Of a DNA stretch of 42,429 nucleotides, positions 16,678-27,538 are shown in pieces. Position numbers and translations under genes: made by a program. Origin of the DNA: Accumulibacter sp. (GTDB lineage: Bacteria > Pseudomonadota > Gammaproteobacteria > Burkholderiales > Rhodocyclaceae); NCBI GenBank assembly GCA_024235715.1, contig JACKLW010000021.1:1-42429 (forward strand), read 5' to 3'. Every line of letters starts with the position of its first letter. Position 1 is the first letter of the stretch. Under the pieces are notes generated by a model, which did no database searches, was not told the DNA's origin, and was given only the letters and a program-made list of their open reading frames with translations.

Positions 16678-17856
16678 CTACAAGCCGAGCCCGTTGACGT
16701 AACTGATCATCACCCCCGCCGCGACCGCAGAACCGATCACGCCGGCGACGTTGGGGCCCATGGCGTGCATCAGCAGGAAGTTTTGCGGGTTTGCTTCCAG
16801 TCCCACCTTGTTGGCCACCCTGGCGGCCATGGGGACTGCCGATACTCCGGCGGCACCGATCAGCGGATTGATCTTGCTGCTGGTGAACCGGTTCATCAGC
16901 TTGGCCATCAATACCCCGGATGCCGTTCCGATGGCAAAGGCAATGATTCCAAGAACCAGAATGCCAAGCGTTTGCCTGTTCAGGAAAGCTTCCGAGCTCA
17001 ACTTCGAGCCTACCCCCAAGCCAAGGAAGATGGTGGTGATATTGATCAGGGCATTTCGGGCAGTATCGCTCAAACGCTCAACGACACCACTCTCGCGCAT
17101 CAGATTGCCAAAACAGAACATCCCCAGCAGCGGCGCCGCAGTCGGGAGAAACAGGGCGACGAGAAGCAGCAGCACCAACGGGAAGATTATCTTCTCGGTG
17201 CGCGAAACCGACCTGAGCTGCGTCATCTGGATCCTGCGTTCCTCAACGGTGGTCAGAAGACGCATGATCGGCGGCTGAATAAGGGGCACCAGCGCCATAT
17301 AGGAATAGGCGGCGACGGCAATCGCGCCGAGCAGCTCGGGGGCAAGGCGACTGGCGACAAAAATCGCCGTCGGACCATCGGCACCGCCGATGATGCCTAT
17401 CGCCGCGGCATCCGCGAGGCTGAAGTCCATGAGGTTGATGGCGGACAGTGCCACCGCACCGATCACCGTACTGAAAATGCCGAACTGGGCGGCAGCACCC
17501 AGCAATAGGGTTCTCGGATTGGCCAGCATCGGGCCGAAATCGGTCAGGGCCCCGACGCCCATGAAAATCACCAGCGGGAACACCCCCGTCGCGATTCCGG
17601 CTTCGTAAATGTAGTGGAGGATGCCGCCGGGGTTGGCCAGGTGACCGCTGGCATCGAGCACCGGTGCCGAAAGAAAGCCCGCACCAGGTACGTTGACGAG
17701 AATGGCCCCGAAGCCGATGGGCAGCAGCAGCAACGGTTCAAAGTTCTTCTTTATTGCCAGATAGAGCAGCAGGAGACCCACCAGCATCATCACCAACTGC
17801 CCAGCCTCCAGCTGATAGATGCCGGAGTCCCGGAACAAGATAAGCATGCCATCCAT
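16678..17856 (-). CDS. oadB: Na+-transporting oxaloacetate/methylmalonyl-CoA decarboxylase beta subunit
   Basis: A 392-aa polytopic membrane protein (about 9-11 helices) of the OadB/MmdB/GcdB family. Key motifs are the re-entrant [14 protein letters not shown] (with the Asp used in Na+ binding), [15 protein letters not shown], and the C-terminal [18 protein letters not shown] and [23 protein letters not shown]. It decarboxylates carboxybiotin delivered by the alpha subunit and exports Na+. The start ATG 17856 is 6 nt behind oadA. The substrate (oxaloacetate or an acyl-CoA) is set by the alpha subunit, which here is of the oxaloacetate/pyruvate carboxyltransferase type. Confidence 0.95.
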   Translation of the reverse strand: MDGMLILFRDSGIYQLEAGQLVMMLVGLLLLYLAIKKNFEPLLLLPIGFGAILVNVPGAGFLSAPVLDASGHLANPGGILHYIYEAGIATGVFPLVIFMGVGALTDFGPMLANPRTLLLGAAAQFGIFSTVIGAVALSAINLMDFSLADAAAIGIIGGADGPTAIFVASRLAPELLGAIAVAAYSYMALVPLIQPPIMRLLTTVEERRIQMTQLRSVSRTEKIIFPLVLLLLVALFLPTAAPLLGMFCFGNLMRESGVVERLSDTARNALINITTIFLGLGVGSKLSSEAFLNRQTLGILVLGIIAFAIGTASGVLMAKLMNRFTSSKINPLIGAAGVSAVPMAARVANKVGLEANPQNFLLMHAMGPNVAGVIGSAVAAGVMISYVNGLGL

Positions 17857-17862
17857 GGTCGC

Positions 17863-19686
17863 TTATCCTATGGTCAACAACGGGTCGCCAACGGCAACAG
17901 CATCACCGGATTTGACCGCCACGCTGACGATAACGCCGGACTTGGTGGCTCTGACCTCGGTTTCCATTTTCATCGCTTCCAGAATGATCACGACATGCTC
18001 TTCATCGACCCGGTCGCCGACTGCGACGTCCACTCTGACGATGTTGCCCGCCAGCGGGGAGTTCATCGCTTCCCCCCCGCCTCCGGCTGCCGGTGCAGCA
18101 ACTGGCGCAGCCGTGGGGCTGGCGGTGGTGGCTATCGGTGCCAACTGAGTAATGTCCCCACCATCGGCGACCTGCACGACATACGATTGACCGTTGAGGC
18201 TCACGGTATAGACGCTGGCGCCGCCTGTGCCTGCCGTCGTTGCTACCGTCGTGGCTGCCGGTTTTTTGGGTGGAGCGACTTCCGCGCTCGGTGCCGGCTC
18301 AAATGCACTGGGATTGCCGCGATTCTTCAGGAACTTCAGGCCAATCTGTGGGAACAGCGCATAGGTCAATACGTCGTCTATTTCCCTGTCGCCGGTTTCC
18401 AGTTTGAAGCCTTCGGATTTCGCCAGATTACGCAGTTCGGCAGTTAGCGTCTCGATTTCCGGCTTGAGAAGATCCGCCGGACGGCAGGTGATCGGCGCAG
18501 CGCCGTCGAGTACCCGGGCCTGCAATTCCTTGTTGACCGGGGAAGCCGTGGAGCCATATTCCCCCTTGAGCACGCCGGCAGTTTCCTTGGTAATGTTCTT
18601 ATAGCGCTCGCCAGTGAGAACGTTCAAGACCGCCTGTGTGCCGATAATTTGCGAGGTGGGAGTTACCAGGGCGATATTGCCGAGATCCTGGCGGACACGG
18701 GGGATTTCCTTTAATACCTCTGCCAGCTTTTCGCCAGCCTTTTGGTCTTTCAGCTGGCTTTCCATATTGGTGAGCATGCCGCCCGGTACCTGCGCGACGA
18801 GGATACGCGCGTCAACCCCCTTGAGTTCACCCTCGAATCTTGCGTACTTCTTTCTCACTTCGCGGAAGTAGTCGGCAATTTCCGCCAGTAAATCAAGATT
18901 CAGTCCGGGATCACCGGGACGTCCTTCGAAAATGGCATTGATGGTTTCTGTTGGTGAATGCCCATAGGTCATGCTCATCGACGAAATCGCCGTATCGACG
19001 TTGTCGATATTGGCTTCAATTGCCTTTACCAGGGTTGGCACGGACAGGCCGGTCGTGGCGTGACAATGCATGTGAATGGGCAGGGAAGTCGCTGCTTTCA
19101 GTTTGCTTACCAGTTCGTAGGCATCGTAGGGATTCAATAGTCCTGCCATATCCTTGATGCAGATGGAGTGCGCGCCCATTCCTTCCAGCTGCCTGGCCAG
19201 AGTCATCCAGGTCTCGGTGTTGTGAACCGGGCTGGTCGTGTAGGACAAGGTGCCCTGGGCATGCTTGCCTACCTTGCGAACGGCTTTTACCGAGCATTCC
19301 ATGTTGCGGGGATCATTCATGGCATCGAAGATGCGGAATACATCCATGCCATTGCTTGCCGCACGCTCGACGAAGCGCTCCGTCAGGTCATCAGCGTAAT
19401 GGCGATAGCCCAGCAGGTTCTGACTGCGCAACAACATCTGGTGAGGCGTATTGGGAATGGCCTTCTTGAGTTCGCGAAGGCGATGCCAAGGGTCTTCGCC
19501 AAGATAGCGGATGCAGGAATCGAAGGTCGCCCCGCCCCAGGTTTCTACCGACCAGTATCCCACCTGATCGATCTTTCCGGCGATGGGCAGCATGTCCTCG
19601 AGGCGGAGGCGGGTTGCAAAAAGTGACTGGTGAGCGTCTCGCAATACGACTTCCGTTATTCCAACGGGTTTCCTGGCTTTGATCAT
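17863..19686 (-). CDS. oadA: Oxaloacetate decarboxylase alpha subunit (carboxyltransferase plus biotin carrier)
   Basis: A 607-aa protein. Residues about 1-465 are the HMGL-like carboxyltransferase barrel and PYC_OADA domain: [15 protein letters not shown] (metal-binding Asp/His), [12 protein letters not shown], the HMHCHATTG metal ligands and the carbamylation-type CIKDMAG. An Ala/Pro/Thr-rich linker (about 470-535) leads to a biotinyl domain with EAMKMET; Lys573, 34 residues from the C-terminus, is the biotin site. It transfers the carboxyl group of oxaloacetate to biotin, giving pyruvate. It is 39 nt behind oadG and 6 nt ahead of oadB. Confidence 0.96.
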   Translation of the reverse strand: MIKARKPVGITEVVLRDAHQSLFATRLRLEDMLPIAGKIDQVGYWSVETWGGATFDSCIRYLGEDPWHRLRELKKAIPNTPHQMLLRSQNLLGYRHYADDLTERFVERAASNGMDVFRIFDAMNDPRNMECSVKAVRKVGKHAQGTLSYTTSPVHNTETWMTLARQLEGMGAHSICIKDMAGLLNPYDAYELVSKLKAATSLPIHMHCHATTGLSVPTLVKAIEANIDNVDTAISSMSMTYGHSPTETINAIFEGRPGDPGLNLDLLAEIADYFREVRKKYARFEGELKGVDARILVAQVPGGMLTNMESQLKDQKAGEKLAEVLKEIPRVRQDLGNIALVTPTSQIIGTQAVLNVLTGERYKNITKETAGVLKGEYGSTASPVNKELQARVLDGAAPITCRPADLLKPEIETLTAELRNLAKSEGFKLETGDREIDDVLTYALFPQIGLKFLKNRGNPSAFEPAPSAEVAPPKKPAATTVATTAGTGGASVYTVSLNGQSYVVQVADGGDITQLAPIATTASPTAAPVAAPAAGGGGEAMNSPLAGNIVRVDVAVGDRVDEEHVVIILEAMKMETEVRATKSGVIVSVAVKSGDAVAVGDPLLTIG

Positions 19687-19725
19687 GTCTGGTTAGCCTC
19701 TTTTGATGTAGCTACAATTAGAGCT

Positions 19726-19962
19726 CTATCTGGAGCGATGCTTGTGGATCGCAGCGCTTATGACCGCAAGAAGTATCTGGTCGTTGACCGGGCGGGTCGG
19801 TCCGGGCTTGTTCGGCGCGGCGGGTTTTTCGGGGACATATTTCTGGATCAGCGACGACATAAAGGAGGTCACCACCACGAGGATCGCGAGGAAGACGAAA
19901 ACCGCGCCCATACCCATGAACATGAGGCTCAGGCCTTCTGCCAATAATTCGCCGGAATTCAT
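19726..19962 (-). CDS. oadG: Oxaloacetate decarboxylase gamma subunit
   Basis: A 78-aa OadG-family protein starting at ATG 19962 with AAGGGA upstream. One N-terminal transmembrane helix (LSLMFMGMGAVFVFLAILVV) is followed by a hydrophilic tail containing Pro and Lys (PEKPAAPNKPGP) and a short C-terminal helix (NDQILLAVISAAIHKHR). The gamma subunit assembles alpha with beta and, in Klebsiella, binds zinc through C-terminal His residues; His residues are present here (HKH). The longer frame upstream is not supported. Gene order is G-A-B. Confidence 0.9.
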   Translation of the reverse strand: MNSGELLAEGLSLMFMGMGAVFVFLAILVVVTSFMSSLIQKYVPEKPAAPNKPGPTRPVNDQILLAVISAAIHKHRSR

Positions 19963-20506
19963 CGATGTCGTCCCTTTCTGATGGGTGATCAGACGCGAGG
20001 TCTGCGACCTAAAGTTGCGCAGCGTATCGCATCCGAAGCGATCTTTCCACTGCAAATATCGTCGGTTTCGGGAAACAGGCGCGCGTTCTTGATTTAGAGG
20101 TTCTGGTCGTTGTCAATCGCATTTTTACGCCGATTGGATAGGGCAAGAAGCAGTTTTGCATGCATTTTTGAAGATGAACGGATGTCGGGATTTTCCGGAT
20201 GGCTGCCGGGCAGAAGCGCTCGCGCAATGGCGGCTGTCGCTGCCGCGCGCAACGACGTGCGTTCGACCAGGGGCAAGTCATGGCGGCGCGTGGCGTGGCA
20301 CTTGTCGCTGCCGCCGTCGCTTGAGCGGGTCGGCGGCCGAGTACACATTTCGCTTTCGGCTTGATCGATGCGCTGCTGGCGGCTATAGTCCGCAGGCGGT
20401 CTGGGTACCGCTTTGTTTCTTCGCTAGCGGTCTGGCGTTTCGGCGCAAGACCGCGTTCAAGCTGCGGCAGACTCCGTGCCGTGGCGGGTTTCCATGGGGA
20501 GTTGTC
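19963..20506. other. Divergent spacer between oadG and the ABC transporter
   Basis: No gene is supported. A minus-strand frame (20094-20348) and plus-strand frames are Arg/Ala-rich and lack ribosome-binding sites. The only clear element is the promoter at 20361-20389 facing the transporter. The oadG side has no obvious promoter within 100 nt. Confidence 0.5.
20361..20389 (+). promoter_or_regulatory. Promoter for the phnD-like gene
   Basis: TTGATC (20361-20366) and TATAGT (20384-20389) are separated by exactly 17 nt, a good sigma-70 promoter. The leader to the start codon would be about 110 nt. Confidence 0.55.
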
Positions 20507-21382
20507 ATGTTCCACTTTTCGCGCCGCCTGGCGCTCAAGGGCGTGCTTGCCTGTGCGCTGGCCACCGTCTTTCTGAACACGGCCACTGCCACGGCGGCTG
20601 ACGCCGTTCTCCGTGTTTCGGCGATCCCGGACGAGGCGCCGACCGAACTGCAGCGCAAGTTCGCACCGCTCGGCAAGTATCTCGAGAAGGAACTGGGGAT
20701 GAAGGTTTCCTTCGTTCCCGCATCCGACTACGCCGCGGTCGTCGAAGCGCTGGCCAGCGACAAGCTCGATCTCGTCTGGCTCGGGGGGTTCACCTTCGTG
20801 CAGGCCAGTATTCGCACCAAGGGCACGGCCATCCCGCTCGTTCAGCGCGAGGAGGACGCCAGGTTTACCTCGAAGTTCATCACCGCCGACGCCAACATCA
20901 GGACGCTGGCCGACACCAGGGGCAGGGTCTTCGCGTTTGGCTCGCCATCTTCGACTTCGGGTCACCTGATGCCACGCTACTTCCTGATGCAGGACGGGAT
21001 CAACGCCGACACCGACTTCAAGAATGTCGCCTTTTCGGGCGCGCACGACGCCACGCTTGCCTTCGTCGCCTCGGGCAAAGCCGACGCCGGCGTGTTGAAC
21101 GCATCGGTCTGGAAGAAACTGGTGGAGCAGCAGAAGGTCGATCCGAAAGTGCGCGTGATTGCGACGACGCCGCCGTACTTCGACTACAACTGGACGGTGC
21201 GTGGTGATCTCGATCCCGCCCTGATCAAGAAGATCGCGGCGGCCTTTCTGAAGCTCGATGCCGGCAACCCGGAGCACGCCGAGATTCTGGCGCTGCAACG
21301 GGCGACGAAGTTCATCCCGACGAAGAAGGATAACTACGACGGGATCGAGCAGGCGGCGAAGGCGGCCGGTCTGCTGAAGTAG
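20507..21382 (+). CDS. PhnD/PtxB-type ABC transporter substrate-binding protein
   Basis: A 291-aa periplasmic binding protein. ATG 20507 is preceded by GGGGAG; a longer frame begins before the promoter and is not used. A Tat-like or Sec signal peptide ([19 protein letters not shown], cut near ATA-AD) leads to the phosphate/phosphonate-binding fold: [58 protein letters not shown] and [17 protein letters not shown] are family blocks. Relatives bind phosphonates or phosphite; a closely similar group is annotated as putative selenate binders. Without phn catabolic genes nearby the ligand is open. Confidence 0.9.
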   Translation: MFHFSRRLALKGVLACALATVFLNTATATAADAVLRVSAIPDEAPTELQRKFAPLGKYLEKELGMKVSFVPASDYAAVVEALASDKLDLVWLGGFTFVQASIRTKGTAIPLVQREEDARFTSKFITADANIRTLADTRGRVFAFGSPSSTSGHLMPRYFLMQDGINADTDFKNVAFSGAHDATLAFVASGKADAGVLNASVWKKLVEQQKVDPKVRVIATTPPYFDYNWTVRGDLDPALIKKIAAAFLKLDAGNPEHAEILALQRATKFIPTKKDNYDGIEQAAKAAGLLK

Positions 21383-21387
21383 GCTGC

Positions 21388-22215
21388 TTGTTCCGTCTGC
21401 ACGACGTTTCTCTGAGGCACGCCAACGGCTTCGTCGCCCTGCGCGAAATCTGCCTGGCGGTGACGGCCGGCGAGCACATCGCCATCGTCGGTCCTTCGGG
21501 GGCAGGGAAGACCACGCTGCTGCGCCTGATTGCTGCGTCCCTGCGTCCCACAGGTGGGCACCTCGACCTCTTCGGCACCGATCCGTGGGCGCTGTCGGCA
21601 GCCGAGTTGCGCCGCTTGCGTGCGTGCATAGGCGTCGCGCATCAGGCGCCCCCCCTGCCGCCGCGCCAGCGCGTGGTGACCGCGATCCTCGCCGGGCGTC
21701 TCGGTCAATGGCCCTGGTGGAAGGCACTAGTCTCGCTGGCCTATCCGGTGGACATCGCGGGCGCACGCGCAGCCTTGGCGCGGCTGGACCTTGGCGAGCG
21801 CGTCTTCGATCGCTGCGACCGGCTCTCCGGCGGCCAGTTGCAGCGCGTCGGCATTGCACGGGTTCTCTACCAGCAGGCGCAGCTGGTGCTTGCCGACGAG
21901 CCGGTTTCAGCGCTCGACCCGGCGCTCGCCTTGCAGACGGTCAGGGTGCTGAACAGCGATGCAAGAGTACGCGGCGCGACCCTGGTTGCCAGCCTGCACG
22001 CCGTCGACCTGGCGCTCTCGTGCTTTCCCCGCATTATCGGCATGCGCGCTGGACGAGTGGCTTTCGACCTGCCGGTCGCCGAGGTCGACGAAGCATTGCT
22101 GCGCGAGCTATACGCCGCCGAAGGTGCTTTTTTGCCGGCATTCGCCAGCGATCCGGCCTCTGACCCGCCGCCAGGCGACGGCGGCGCGCCACGGCGTGGT
22201 ACGTGCTGGCGGTGA
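21388..22215 (+). CDS. PhnC-like ABC transporter ATP-binding protein
   Basis: A 275-aa ATPase starting with TTG at 21388, 5 nt after the binding-protein stop. Walker A is GPSGAGKT (35-42), the signature is LSGGQLQR, Walker B is LVLADEP with the D-loop SALDP, and the switch His is in [10 protein letters not shown]. It resembles phosphonate importer ATPases (PhnC). The C-terminal 25 residues are Pro/Gly-rich. Its stop overlaps the start of the permease gene, so the two subunits are translationally coupled. Confidence 0.92.
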   Translation: MFRLHDVSLRHANGFVALREICLAVTAGEHIAIVGPSGAGKTTLLRLIAASLRPTGGHLDLFGTDPWALSAAELRRLRACIGVAHQAPPLPPRQRVVTAILAGRLGQWPWWKALVSLAYPVDIAGARAALARLDLGERVFDRCDRLSGGQLQRVGIARVLYQQAQLVLADEPVSALDPALALQTVRVLNSDARVRGATLVASLHAVDLALSCFPRIIGMRAGRVAFDLPVAEVDEALLRELYAAEGAFLPAFASDPASDPPPGDGGAPRRGTCWR

Positions 22216-23828
22216 GGTCCCCGCGCGACCCGGCCGCACCCGTTCGGGCGGCCGGCCTGCTGCTGGCGATCGTCGTTCTGTGGCCGCTGGCGGTGATCGG
22301 CGAATTCCATCCATGGGTCCTCTTCGAAGCGCAGAACCTGAAGGTGATGGGCGGATTTCTGTCTGCCTTTCTGCCGCCCGACACCAGCGGCGAGTTCCTC
22401 GCCCATCTCGGCCGCGCGACGCTCGAGACGCTGGCCATCGCCACCGCGGGGATTGCGCTGGCCTTCGTCATTGCCGTGCCCCTGGCGATGGCGACTACCC
22501 GGGCCCTGTCGATTTCACGCATAGGGCCGGGTGCGGGACAGCGCCGCGGCGAGTATTTGCGCGCGGCATTACGGATGCTGCTGGTCGTGCTGCGCGGTCT
22601 CCCCGAGTTGGTCTGGGCGCTGCTCTTCGTTCGTGTCTTTGGTCTTGGCCCGGCGGCCGGGGTGCTGGCGCTCGGGCTGACCTACGGTGGCATGCTGGCC
22701 AAGGTCTATGGCGAAATTCTCGAATCGGGCGACGAGCGGCCGGCGCGGGCCTTGCTCGAAGCGGGTGGCGGTCGCGTGCAGGCCTTGTGCTACGGCCTGC
22801 TGCCCGGCGCCTCCCAGGAACTGACCTCCTACACTGTCTATCGCTGGGAGTGCGCGGTACGTGCCTCGGTGGTGATGGGCTTCGTCGGCGCAGGCGGGCT
22901 CGGGCAGCTCATGGACCAGTCGATGAGGATGCTCAATGGCGGCGAGGCAGCGAGCATCCTGTTCACTTTCCTGCTGCTGGTGCTCGCCGCCGATGCCCTT
23001 TCAGCCGTGCTGCGCCGGCAACTCGGCGATGCTGGCGGGTATGGCGGGGCACTGGCGTTCGGGCCGCGGACGTTGGTCTGGCTGGCGCTGCTCGGCAGCG
23101 CGCTGGTCGCCAGCTACGGGTGGCTGGATCTCGGCTTTTCAGCCCTGCTGACCCGCGACGCCATGGCGTCGATGGCCAGCTACTTCATGTCCTTCTTCCC
23201 GCTCGACCTTTCCGCGCCATGGCTGGCGAAAGTCGCCAGGGGATCGCTGGAGACAGTCGCCATTTCCGCCCTCGGCACCCTGCTCGCCGCTGCCTGTGGT
23301 CTGCTCCTGGCCTTGCCGGCCTGTGGACGCTACGGTCAGGCGGCCGAGCAGGCAACGCGCTTCCTGCTCAACGCGCTGCGTTCGGTGCCGGAACTGGTAT
23401 GGGCGACACTGATGGCGCTGGCCGCCGGTCTCGGGCCGTTTGCCGGCATTCTGGCGCTGGCGCTGCACACCAGCGGCGTGCTCGGCCGCCTGTTCGCCGA
23501 GGCCTTGCAGAATGCGCCTTCGAGGCCTCGGGATGCCCTGCTCGAAGCCGGTTCGCCAGCCGCCGCAGCCTTCCTTTACGGCACGCTGCCGCAAGTGTCG
23601 CCGCAACTCATCGCCTATTCGCTCTACCGCTGGGAAATGAACATTCGCATGGCAGCCATTCTCGGCTTCGTCGGCGCCGGTGGCCTCGGGCAACTGCTCT
23701 ATGTCGAGCTGTCGCTCTTTCACCATGCGCAGGCCAGCACCGTGATCGCGGCCATGCTGCTGCTCTCGATCGCCGTCGACGCAGCCAGCGCCTGGCTGCG
23801 TCGACGGCTTGGCTCGGTAACCGCCTGA
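22203..23828 (+). CDS. Fused double PhnE-type ABC transporter permease
   Basis: A 541-aa membrane protein made of two homologous permease halves (about 1-275 and 276-541). Each half ends with an equivalent coupling region: [10 protein letters not shown]...[19 protein letters not shown]...[12 protein letters not shown] and [10 protein letters not shown]...[19 protein letters not shown]...[12 protein letters not shown], the phosphonate-permease EAA-loop pattern. Most PhnE permeases are single-domain homodimers; here one chain supplies both. The start is GTG 22203, or GTG 22212, which gives a GTGA overlap with the ATPase stop and is equally likely. It closes the three-gene importer operon. Confidence 0.9.
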   Translation: MLAVRSPRDPAAPVRAAGLLLAIVVLWPLAVIGEFHPWVLFEAQNLKVMGGFLSAFLPPDTSGEFLAHLGRATLETLAIATAGIALAFVIAVPLAMATTRALSISRIGPGAGQRRGEYLRAALRMLLVVLRGLPELVWALLFVRVFGLGPAAGVLALGLTYGGMLAKVYGEILESGDERPARALLEAGGGRVQALCYGLLPGASQELTSYTVYRWECAVRASVVMGFVGAGGLGQLMDQSMRMLNGGEAASILFTFLLLVLAADALSAVLRRQLGDAGGYGGALAFGPRTLVWLALLGSALVASYGWLDLGFSALLTRDAMASMASYFMSFFPLDLSAPWLAKVARGSLETVAISALGTLLAAACGLLLALPACGRYGQAAEQATRFLLNALRSVPELVWATLMALAAGLGPFAGILALALHTSGVLGRLFAEALQNAPSRPRDALLEAGSPAAAAFLYGTLPQVSPQLIAYSLYRWEMNIRMAAILGFVGAGGLGQLLYVELSLFHHAQASTVIAAMLLLSIAVDAASAWLRRRLGSVTA

Positions 23829-23884
23829 CGTTCATGCTCGAGTGTGGCTCGCCATGTGGTGACCGTCGGCGGCTGCGCGAGCGT

Positions 23885-24544
23885 CTATTTTGGCTGTGGG
23901 ACGACGCGCAGGTAGGGCTTGAGTGTCTTCCAGCCGCCCGGATACTTGGCTTTCGCCGCTTCGTCTGAAACCGAAGTCGGGATGATCACGTCCTCGCCGG
24001 GGCGCCAGTTGACCGGTGTGGCGACGCCGTGCGTGGCGTTCAGCTGAATCGCATCGAGGGCGCGCAGGACCTCGGAGAAGTTGCGTCCGGCGCTCATCGG
24101 GTAGGTCATTGTCAGTTTGATCTTCTTGTCCGGGCCGATCACGAAAACCGAGCGTACGGTCGCGTTATCTACCGCCGTACGGGCCGCCGCGTTGCCGCTG
24201 GCGTTGCGATGAATCATGTCGTAGAGCTTGGCGACGACCAGATCGGTATCGCCGATCAGCGGGTAGTTAAGCGCCGTGCCCTGCGTCTCGGCAATGTCGC
24301 CGGCCCAGCGATTGTGGTCCTCCACGCTATCGATCGACAGCCCGATGACCTTGGTGTTGCGGCTGTCGAAGTCAGGTTTGAGACGCGCCAGGTAGCCAAG
24401 CTCGGTGGTGCACACGGGAGTGAAGTCCTTGGGGTGCGAAAAGAGGATGGCCCAGCTGTCGCCGATCCATTCATGGAAGTGAATCGTGCCCTCGGTGGTC
24501 GGGGCAGTGAAATCCGGCGCTTCGTCACCGATATGAAGTCCCAT
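23885..24544 (-). CDS. 1-Cys peroxiredoxin (Prx6/AhpC-TSA family)
   Basis: A 219-aa peroxiredoxin of the Prx6 type. ATG 24544 has AAAGGAG 7 nt upstream, so the longer frame is not used. The peroxidatic Cys45 is in HPKDFTPVCTTE; it is the only cysteine in the protein, so it must be reduced by an external thiol. The long C-terminal arm typical of this group is present (NWRPGEDVIIPTSVSDEAA and the terminal YPGGWKTLKPYLR). It reduces H2O2, organic peroxides or peroxynitrite in the cytoplasm. It converges with the permease gene and shares its strand with the downstream-coded sulfur enzyme gene at 24772-25812. Confidence 0.95.
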   Translation of the reverse strand: MGLHIGDEAPDFTAPTTEGTIHFHEWIGDSWAILFSHPKDFTPVCTTELGYLARLKPDFDSRNTKVIGLSIDSVEDHNRWAGDIAETQGTALNYPLIGDTDLVVAKLYDMIHRNASGNAAARTAVDNATVRSVFVIGPDKKIKLTMTYPMSAGRNFSEVLRALDAIQLNATHGVATPVNWRPGEDVIIPTSVSDEAAKAKYPGGWKTLKPYLRVVPQPK

Positions 24545-24771
24545 CAAATTCTCCTTTCTTGCTGTGTGTGGAAACAGGGCTGACCACGGCAACCGGGCTT
24601 GCGTTTCGCCTTCCAGGTCGACCGCGTCGCCATGGTAGTGGTCGCCACTCAAGCGGCTAGCAACGTGGCAAGAGCCGCTGGTGATGCGCCTGCCCGCCGC
24701 CAGCCACGAACCGGCCGGCGTCGCCTGCGCGAACGCTCGTTCCATTGTCGAACGGGGAACATGGATTTGAC

Positions 24772-25812
24772 TTACGGTTCCTGTCCGGAGTTCAAAGGGA
24801 AGGCGGCCACACGCCAGGCTTTCATGCCGCCATCCAGGGCGACCACGTGCGGGAAGCCCATTTCGCGCAGGGTCGCGGCTGCCAGGGTCGACACCTGGCC
24901 AAGCTCGCAGCAGGTGAGGATGCGCCGGGTGGGGTCCGGTAGCGCCTGGTTGACGCGCAACTCGAGCTGGCCGCGCGGCAGCAGGCGCGCCCCGGGAACG
25001 TGCCCGCTTTCATAAGCTTCGCGCTCGCGCACGTCGAGCACGATCAGGTCCTCGTCGGCCGCCTCGACGCGCGCCTTGAGCTCGGCCAGAGACATGAACG
25101 GCACTTTTGCTGCCGCCTCGGCGAGCAGCTGCGCGACCGATTTCCCGCCGCTCATGTTGGTGCGCAGCGCTTCGGTGACATGTGTCGGCATCGACAGATT
25201 GAGCTCGCGCATCATGTCGACGAAAGCGCTACGCTCGCGAGTCTGCAGGCGTGGATTGCTCGCCAGTTCCTGTTCGATGGTCGAATGGCTGCGACCCTTG
25301 TAGTCGTGCGCCGGAAAGACCTTGAGCTTGGGGTCGAGGCGCAGGACGCGCTGGAAGAGGCTGTCATAGAGTTGTTCCGGGTCGCCGCTCGGCAAGTCGG
25401 TGCGGCCCGTTCCACCGATCAGCAGCGTGTCGCCGGTGAACAGGCAGTCCTCGACTTGCAGGCACATCGAGTCGCGAGTGTGGCCGGGGGTGTACATCAC
25501 CTGCAGACGCAGCCGCCCGAGCATCACCATCTCGCCGTCGCTGATGCGCATGTCCACGAATGGTGCCGCGCTTGTGCGGTACATCACTACCGGCACGGCC
25601 AACTGCCGCGCCAGCTTGCGGGTCGCCGAGAAATGGTCGGCGTGGGTGTGGGTGTCGATCAGGTAGCGGATACGCAGGCCGTCACGCGCGGCAAGTGCGA
25701 GGTAGTGGTCGACCTGGCTGATTTCCGGATCGATCAGCGCCGCGAGGCTGGTGTCGCTGCAGCCGACAAGGTAGGACTGGCAGCCGCCAGTGGCTATCTG
25801 CTCAAGAATCAT
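24772..25812 (-). CDS. Metallo-beta-lactamase-fold persulfide dioxygenase-like protein fused to rhodanese
   Basis: A 346-aa two-domain protein. ATG 25812 follows AGGAGG by 8 nt. The N-terminal MBL fold (about 1-205) has IDTHTHADH (55-60), His111 in TPGHTRDS, Asp128 in FTGDTLLIGGTGRTDLPSGD and His169 in FPAHDYKG, closely matching ETHE1-type persulfide dioxygenases and the Blh group. The C-terminal rhodanese domain (about 240-346) has LDVREREAYESGHVPGA and a putative active-site CCELG (Cys301/302), a variant of the usual C-x5-R loop. Fusions of this kind oxidise glutathione persulfide and handle the sulfane sulfur. The rhodanese loop is unusual, so that activity is uncertain. Confidence 0.9.
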   Translation of the reverse strand: MILEQIATGGCQSYLVGCSDTSLAALIDPEISQVDHYLALAARDGLRIRYLIDTHTHADHFSATRKLARQLAVPVVMYRTSAAPFVDMRISDGEMVMLGRLRLQVMYTPGHTRDSMCLQVEDCLFTGDTLLIGGTGRTDLPSGDPEQLYDSLFQRVLRLDPKLKVFPAHDYKGRSHSTIEQELASNPRLQTRERSAFVDMMRELNLSMPTHVTEALRTNMSGGKSVAQLLAEAAAKVPFMSLAELKARVEAADEDLIVLDVREREAYESGHVPGARLLPRGQLELRVNQALPDPTRRILTCCELGQVSTLAAATLREMGFPHVVALDGGMKAWRVAAFPLNSGQEP

Positions 25813-25966
25813 TGCATCATCCTCCTGCATCGCAAAGATAACCCTCGCCGCAGCGCAAGGCCCGGCAGCCCCCACGGCTGGTCAATCCCCGCCATGGTAC
25901 CTCAGCTTGCCGAGGCTGGCGTCCTGAAGCGAAAAAGCAAAGCGGGCTGGATACGCTTGGACTACT

Positions 25967-27538
25967 GTGAGATACGGAGGGACCTTTCGGTCGTTGCGAG
26001 GTTGGAAGATGGAAGCAAAGCTGGTTTCTGGCCCGGTTACTCGTTCCCCAGGACGATGGAATTCCACTGGCGGTCGCGCACTGTGCCGTTCGCCGGCCCG
26101 GTTCTTGTTCGGTCTGCTGATGGTGCTGCTGGGGATGCCTGGGATTGCGGGGTTTCCAGTACCGTGGGGAACGGCCAGCGCCGCGCCGGTAATGGTGCTC
26201 AGCGTTCAGGACGCCATCGGCCCGGCCAGTGCCGATTACATCGTGCGCAGCCTGCTGCGCGCGCGGGAGGATGGTGCGCCGCTGGTCGTCCTGCGCATCG
26301 ATACCCCGGGCGGACTGGACAGCGCCATGCGCCAGATAGTCCAGGCGATTCTCGCGTCCCCCGTGCCGGTAGTCACCTACGTCAGCCCGCAGGGTGCGCG
26401 TGCGGCGAGCGCCGGAACCTATATCCTCTATGCCAGCCACCTGGCGGCGATGTCGCCGGCGACCACCCTGGGCGCTGCGACGCCGGTATCGATCGGCCTG
26501 CCGGGGGCAGCGCCGGGCCGCCCGGAGTCGCCGGCCGCGGCACCGGCGCCGGCTGCGGCACCGGCGTCGGAAACCGAGCCGGCTGCCGCTCCCGTGCCTG
26601 CAGCCAAGCCTACCGCGGCGTCGGGTGACACGATGAAAGCCAAGCAGATCAATGACGCCGCGGCTTTCATCCGCGGATTGGCGCAGCAGCACGGTCGCAA
26701 CGCTGAGTGGGCCGAGCGCGCGGTGCGCGAGGCGGTGACGCTGACCGCTTCCGAAGCCCTGCGAGAGAACGTGATCGACGTCGTGGCCAGCGACGTGCCG
26801 GACCTGCTGAGCCAGATCGACGGACGCAGCGTGCAGATGCAGGGCGGCAAGCTGACGCTGGCCACGCGCGGCCTGGCGACGCAGGAAGTGCTGCCCGATG
26901 CCCGCCACCGGTTGCTGTCGGTGATCGCCAACCCGAGCTTTGCGCTGATCCTGATGATGATCGGCGTCTATGGCCTGATCTTCGAGTTCTCGTCGCCAGG
27001 TTTCGGTGTGCCCGGTACGGTGGGGGCGATCTGCCTGCTGCTGGCGATGTTCGCGTTGCAGATGCTGCCGGTCAACTACGCCGGCCTGGCGCTGATCGTG
27101 CTCGGTATCGGACTTATGGCCGCGGAGTTGCTGACGCCGACCTTCGGCGTGCTCGGCGTTGGCGGTGTGGCGGCCTTCATTGCCGGCGGCCTGCTGCTCT
27201 TCGATCGTGACGTGCCGGGCATGGGCGTACCGCTGCCGTTGCTCTTCGGGCTGGCCGCCAGCTCGGCGGCGCTGGTCCTGCTCGGTGGCGGCATGGCGCT
27301 GCGCGCGCGGCGCGCACCGGTGGTCAGCGGTCGCGAGGAGATGATCGGCGCCGGCGCTGAAATCGAATTGATCGATGGCGACATGATCTGGGCGCAGGTT
27401 CGCGGCGAGCGCTGGCGCGTACGCGCTGCCGGGCCGTTGCGCCCCGGGCAGCGTGTGCGGGTCTGCGGCATCGACGGCCTGACCCTCGAGGTGCGGGCAA
27501 GCGACGAGTTTTCGTCAGCAAAAGGAGAGACACAATGA
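25967..27538 (+). CDS. NfeD-family membrane serine protease (ClpP-like)
   Basis: A long-form NfeD protein of up to 523 aa. After a signal/anchor segment ([11 protein letters not shown], possible cut at ASA-AP) comes a ClpP-class protease domain: [19 protein letters not shown], the nucleophile region [15 protein letters not shown], and [16 protein letters not shown] with the likely general-base Lys. An Ala/Pro-rich insert (about 185-220) interrupts this domain. Four to five transmembrane helices follow (about 325-460) and then the C-terminal NfeD OB-fold (about 465-515). The start is unclear: the frame opens at 25967 and ATG 26009 is an alternative. It overlaps the slipin gene by ATGA, the classic STOPP pair in which NfeD protease cleaves its partner stomatin. 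Confidence 0.9.
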   Translation: MRYGGTFRSLRGWKMEAKLVSGPVTRSPGRWNSTGGRALCRSPARFLFGLLMVLLGMPGIAGFPVPWGTASAAPVMVLSVQDAIGPASADYIVRSLLRAREDGAPLVVLRIDTPGGLDSAMRQIVQAILASPVPVVTYVSPQGARAASAGTYILYASHLAAMSPATTLGAATPVSIGLPGAAPGRPESPAAAPAPAAAPASETEPAAAPVPAAKPTAASGDTMKAKQINDAAAFIRGLAQQHGRNAEWAERAVREAVTLTASEALRENVIDVVASDVPDLLSQIDGRSVQMQGGKLTLATRGLATQEVLPDARHRLLSVIANPSFALILMMIGVYGLIFEFSSPGFGVPGTVGAICLLLAMFALQMLPVNYAGLALIVLGIGLMAAELLTPTFGVLGVGGVAAFIAGGLLLFDRDVPGMGVPLPLLFGLAASSAALVLLGGGMALRARRAPVVSGREEMIGAGAEIELIDGDMIWAQVRGERWRVRAAGPLRPGQRVRVCGIDGLTLEVRASDEFSSAKGETQ

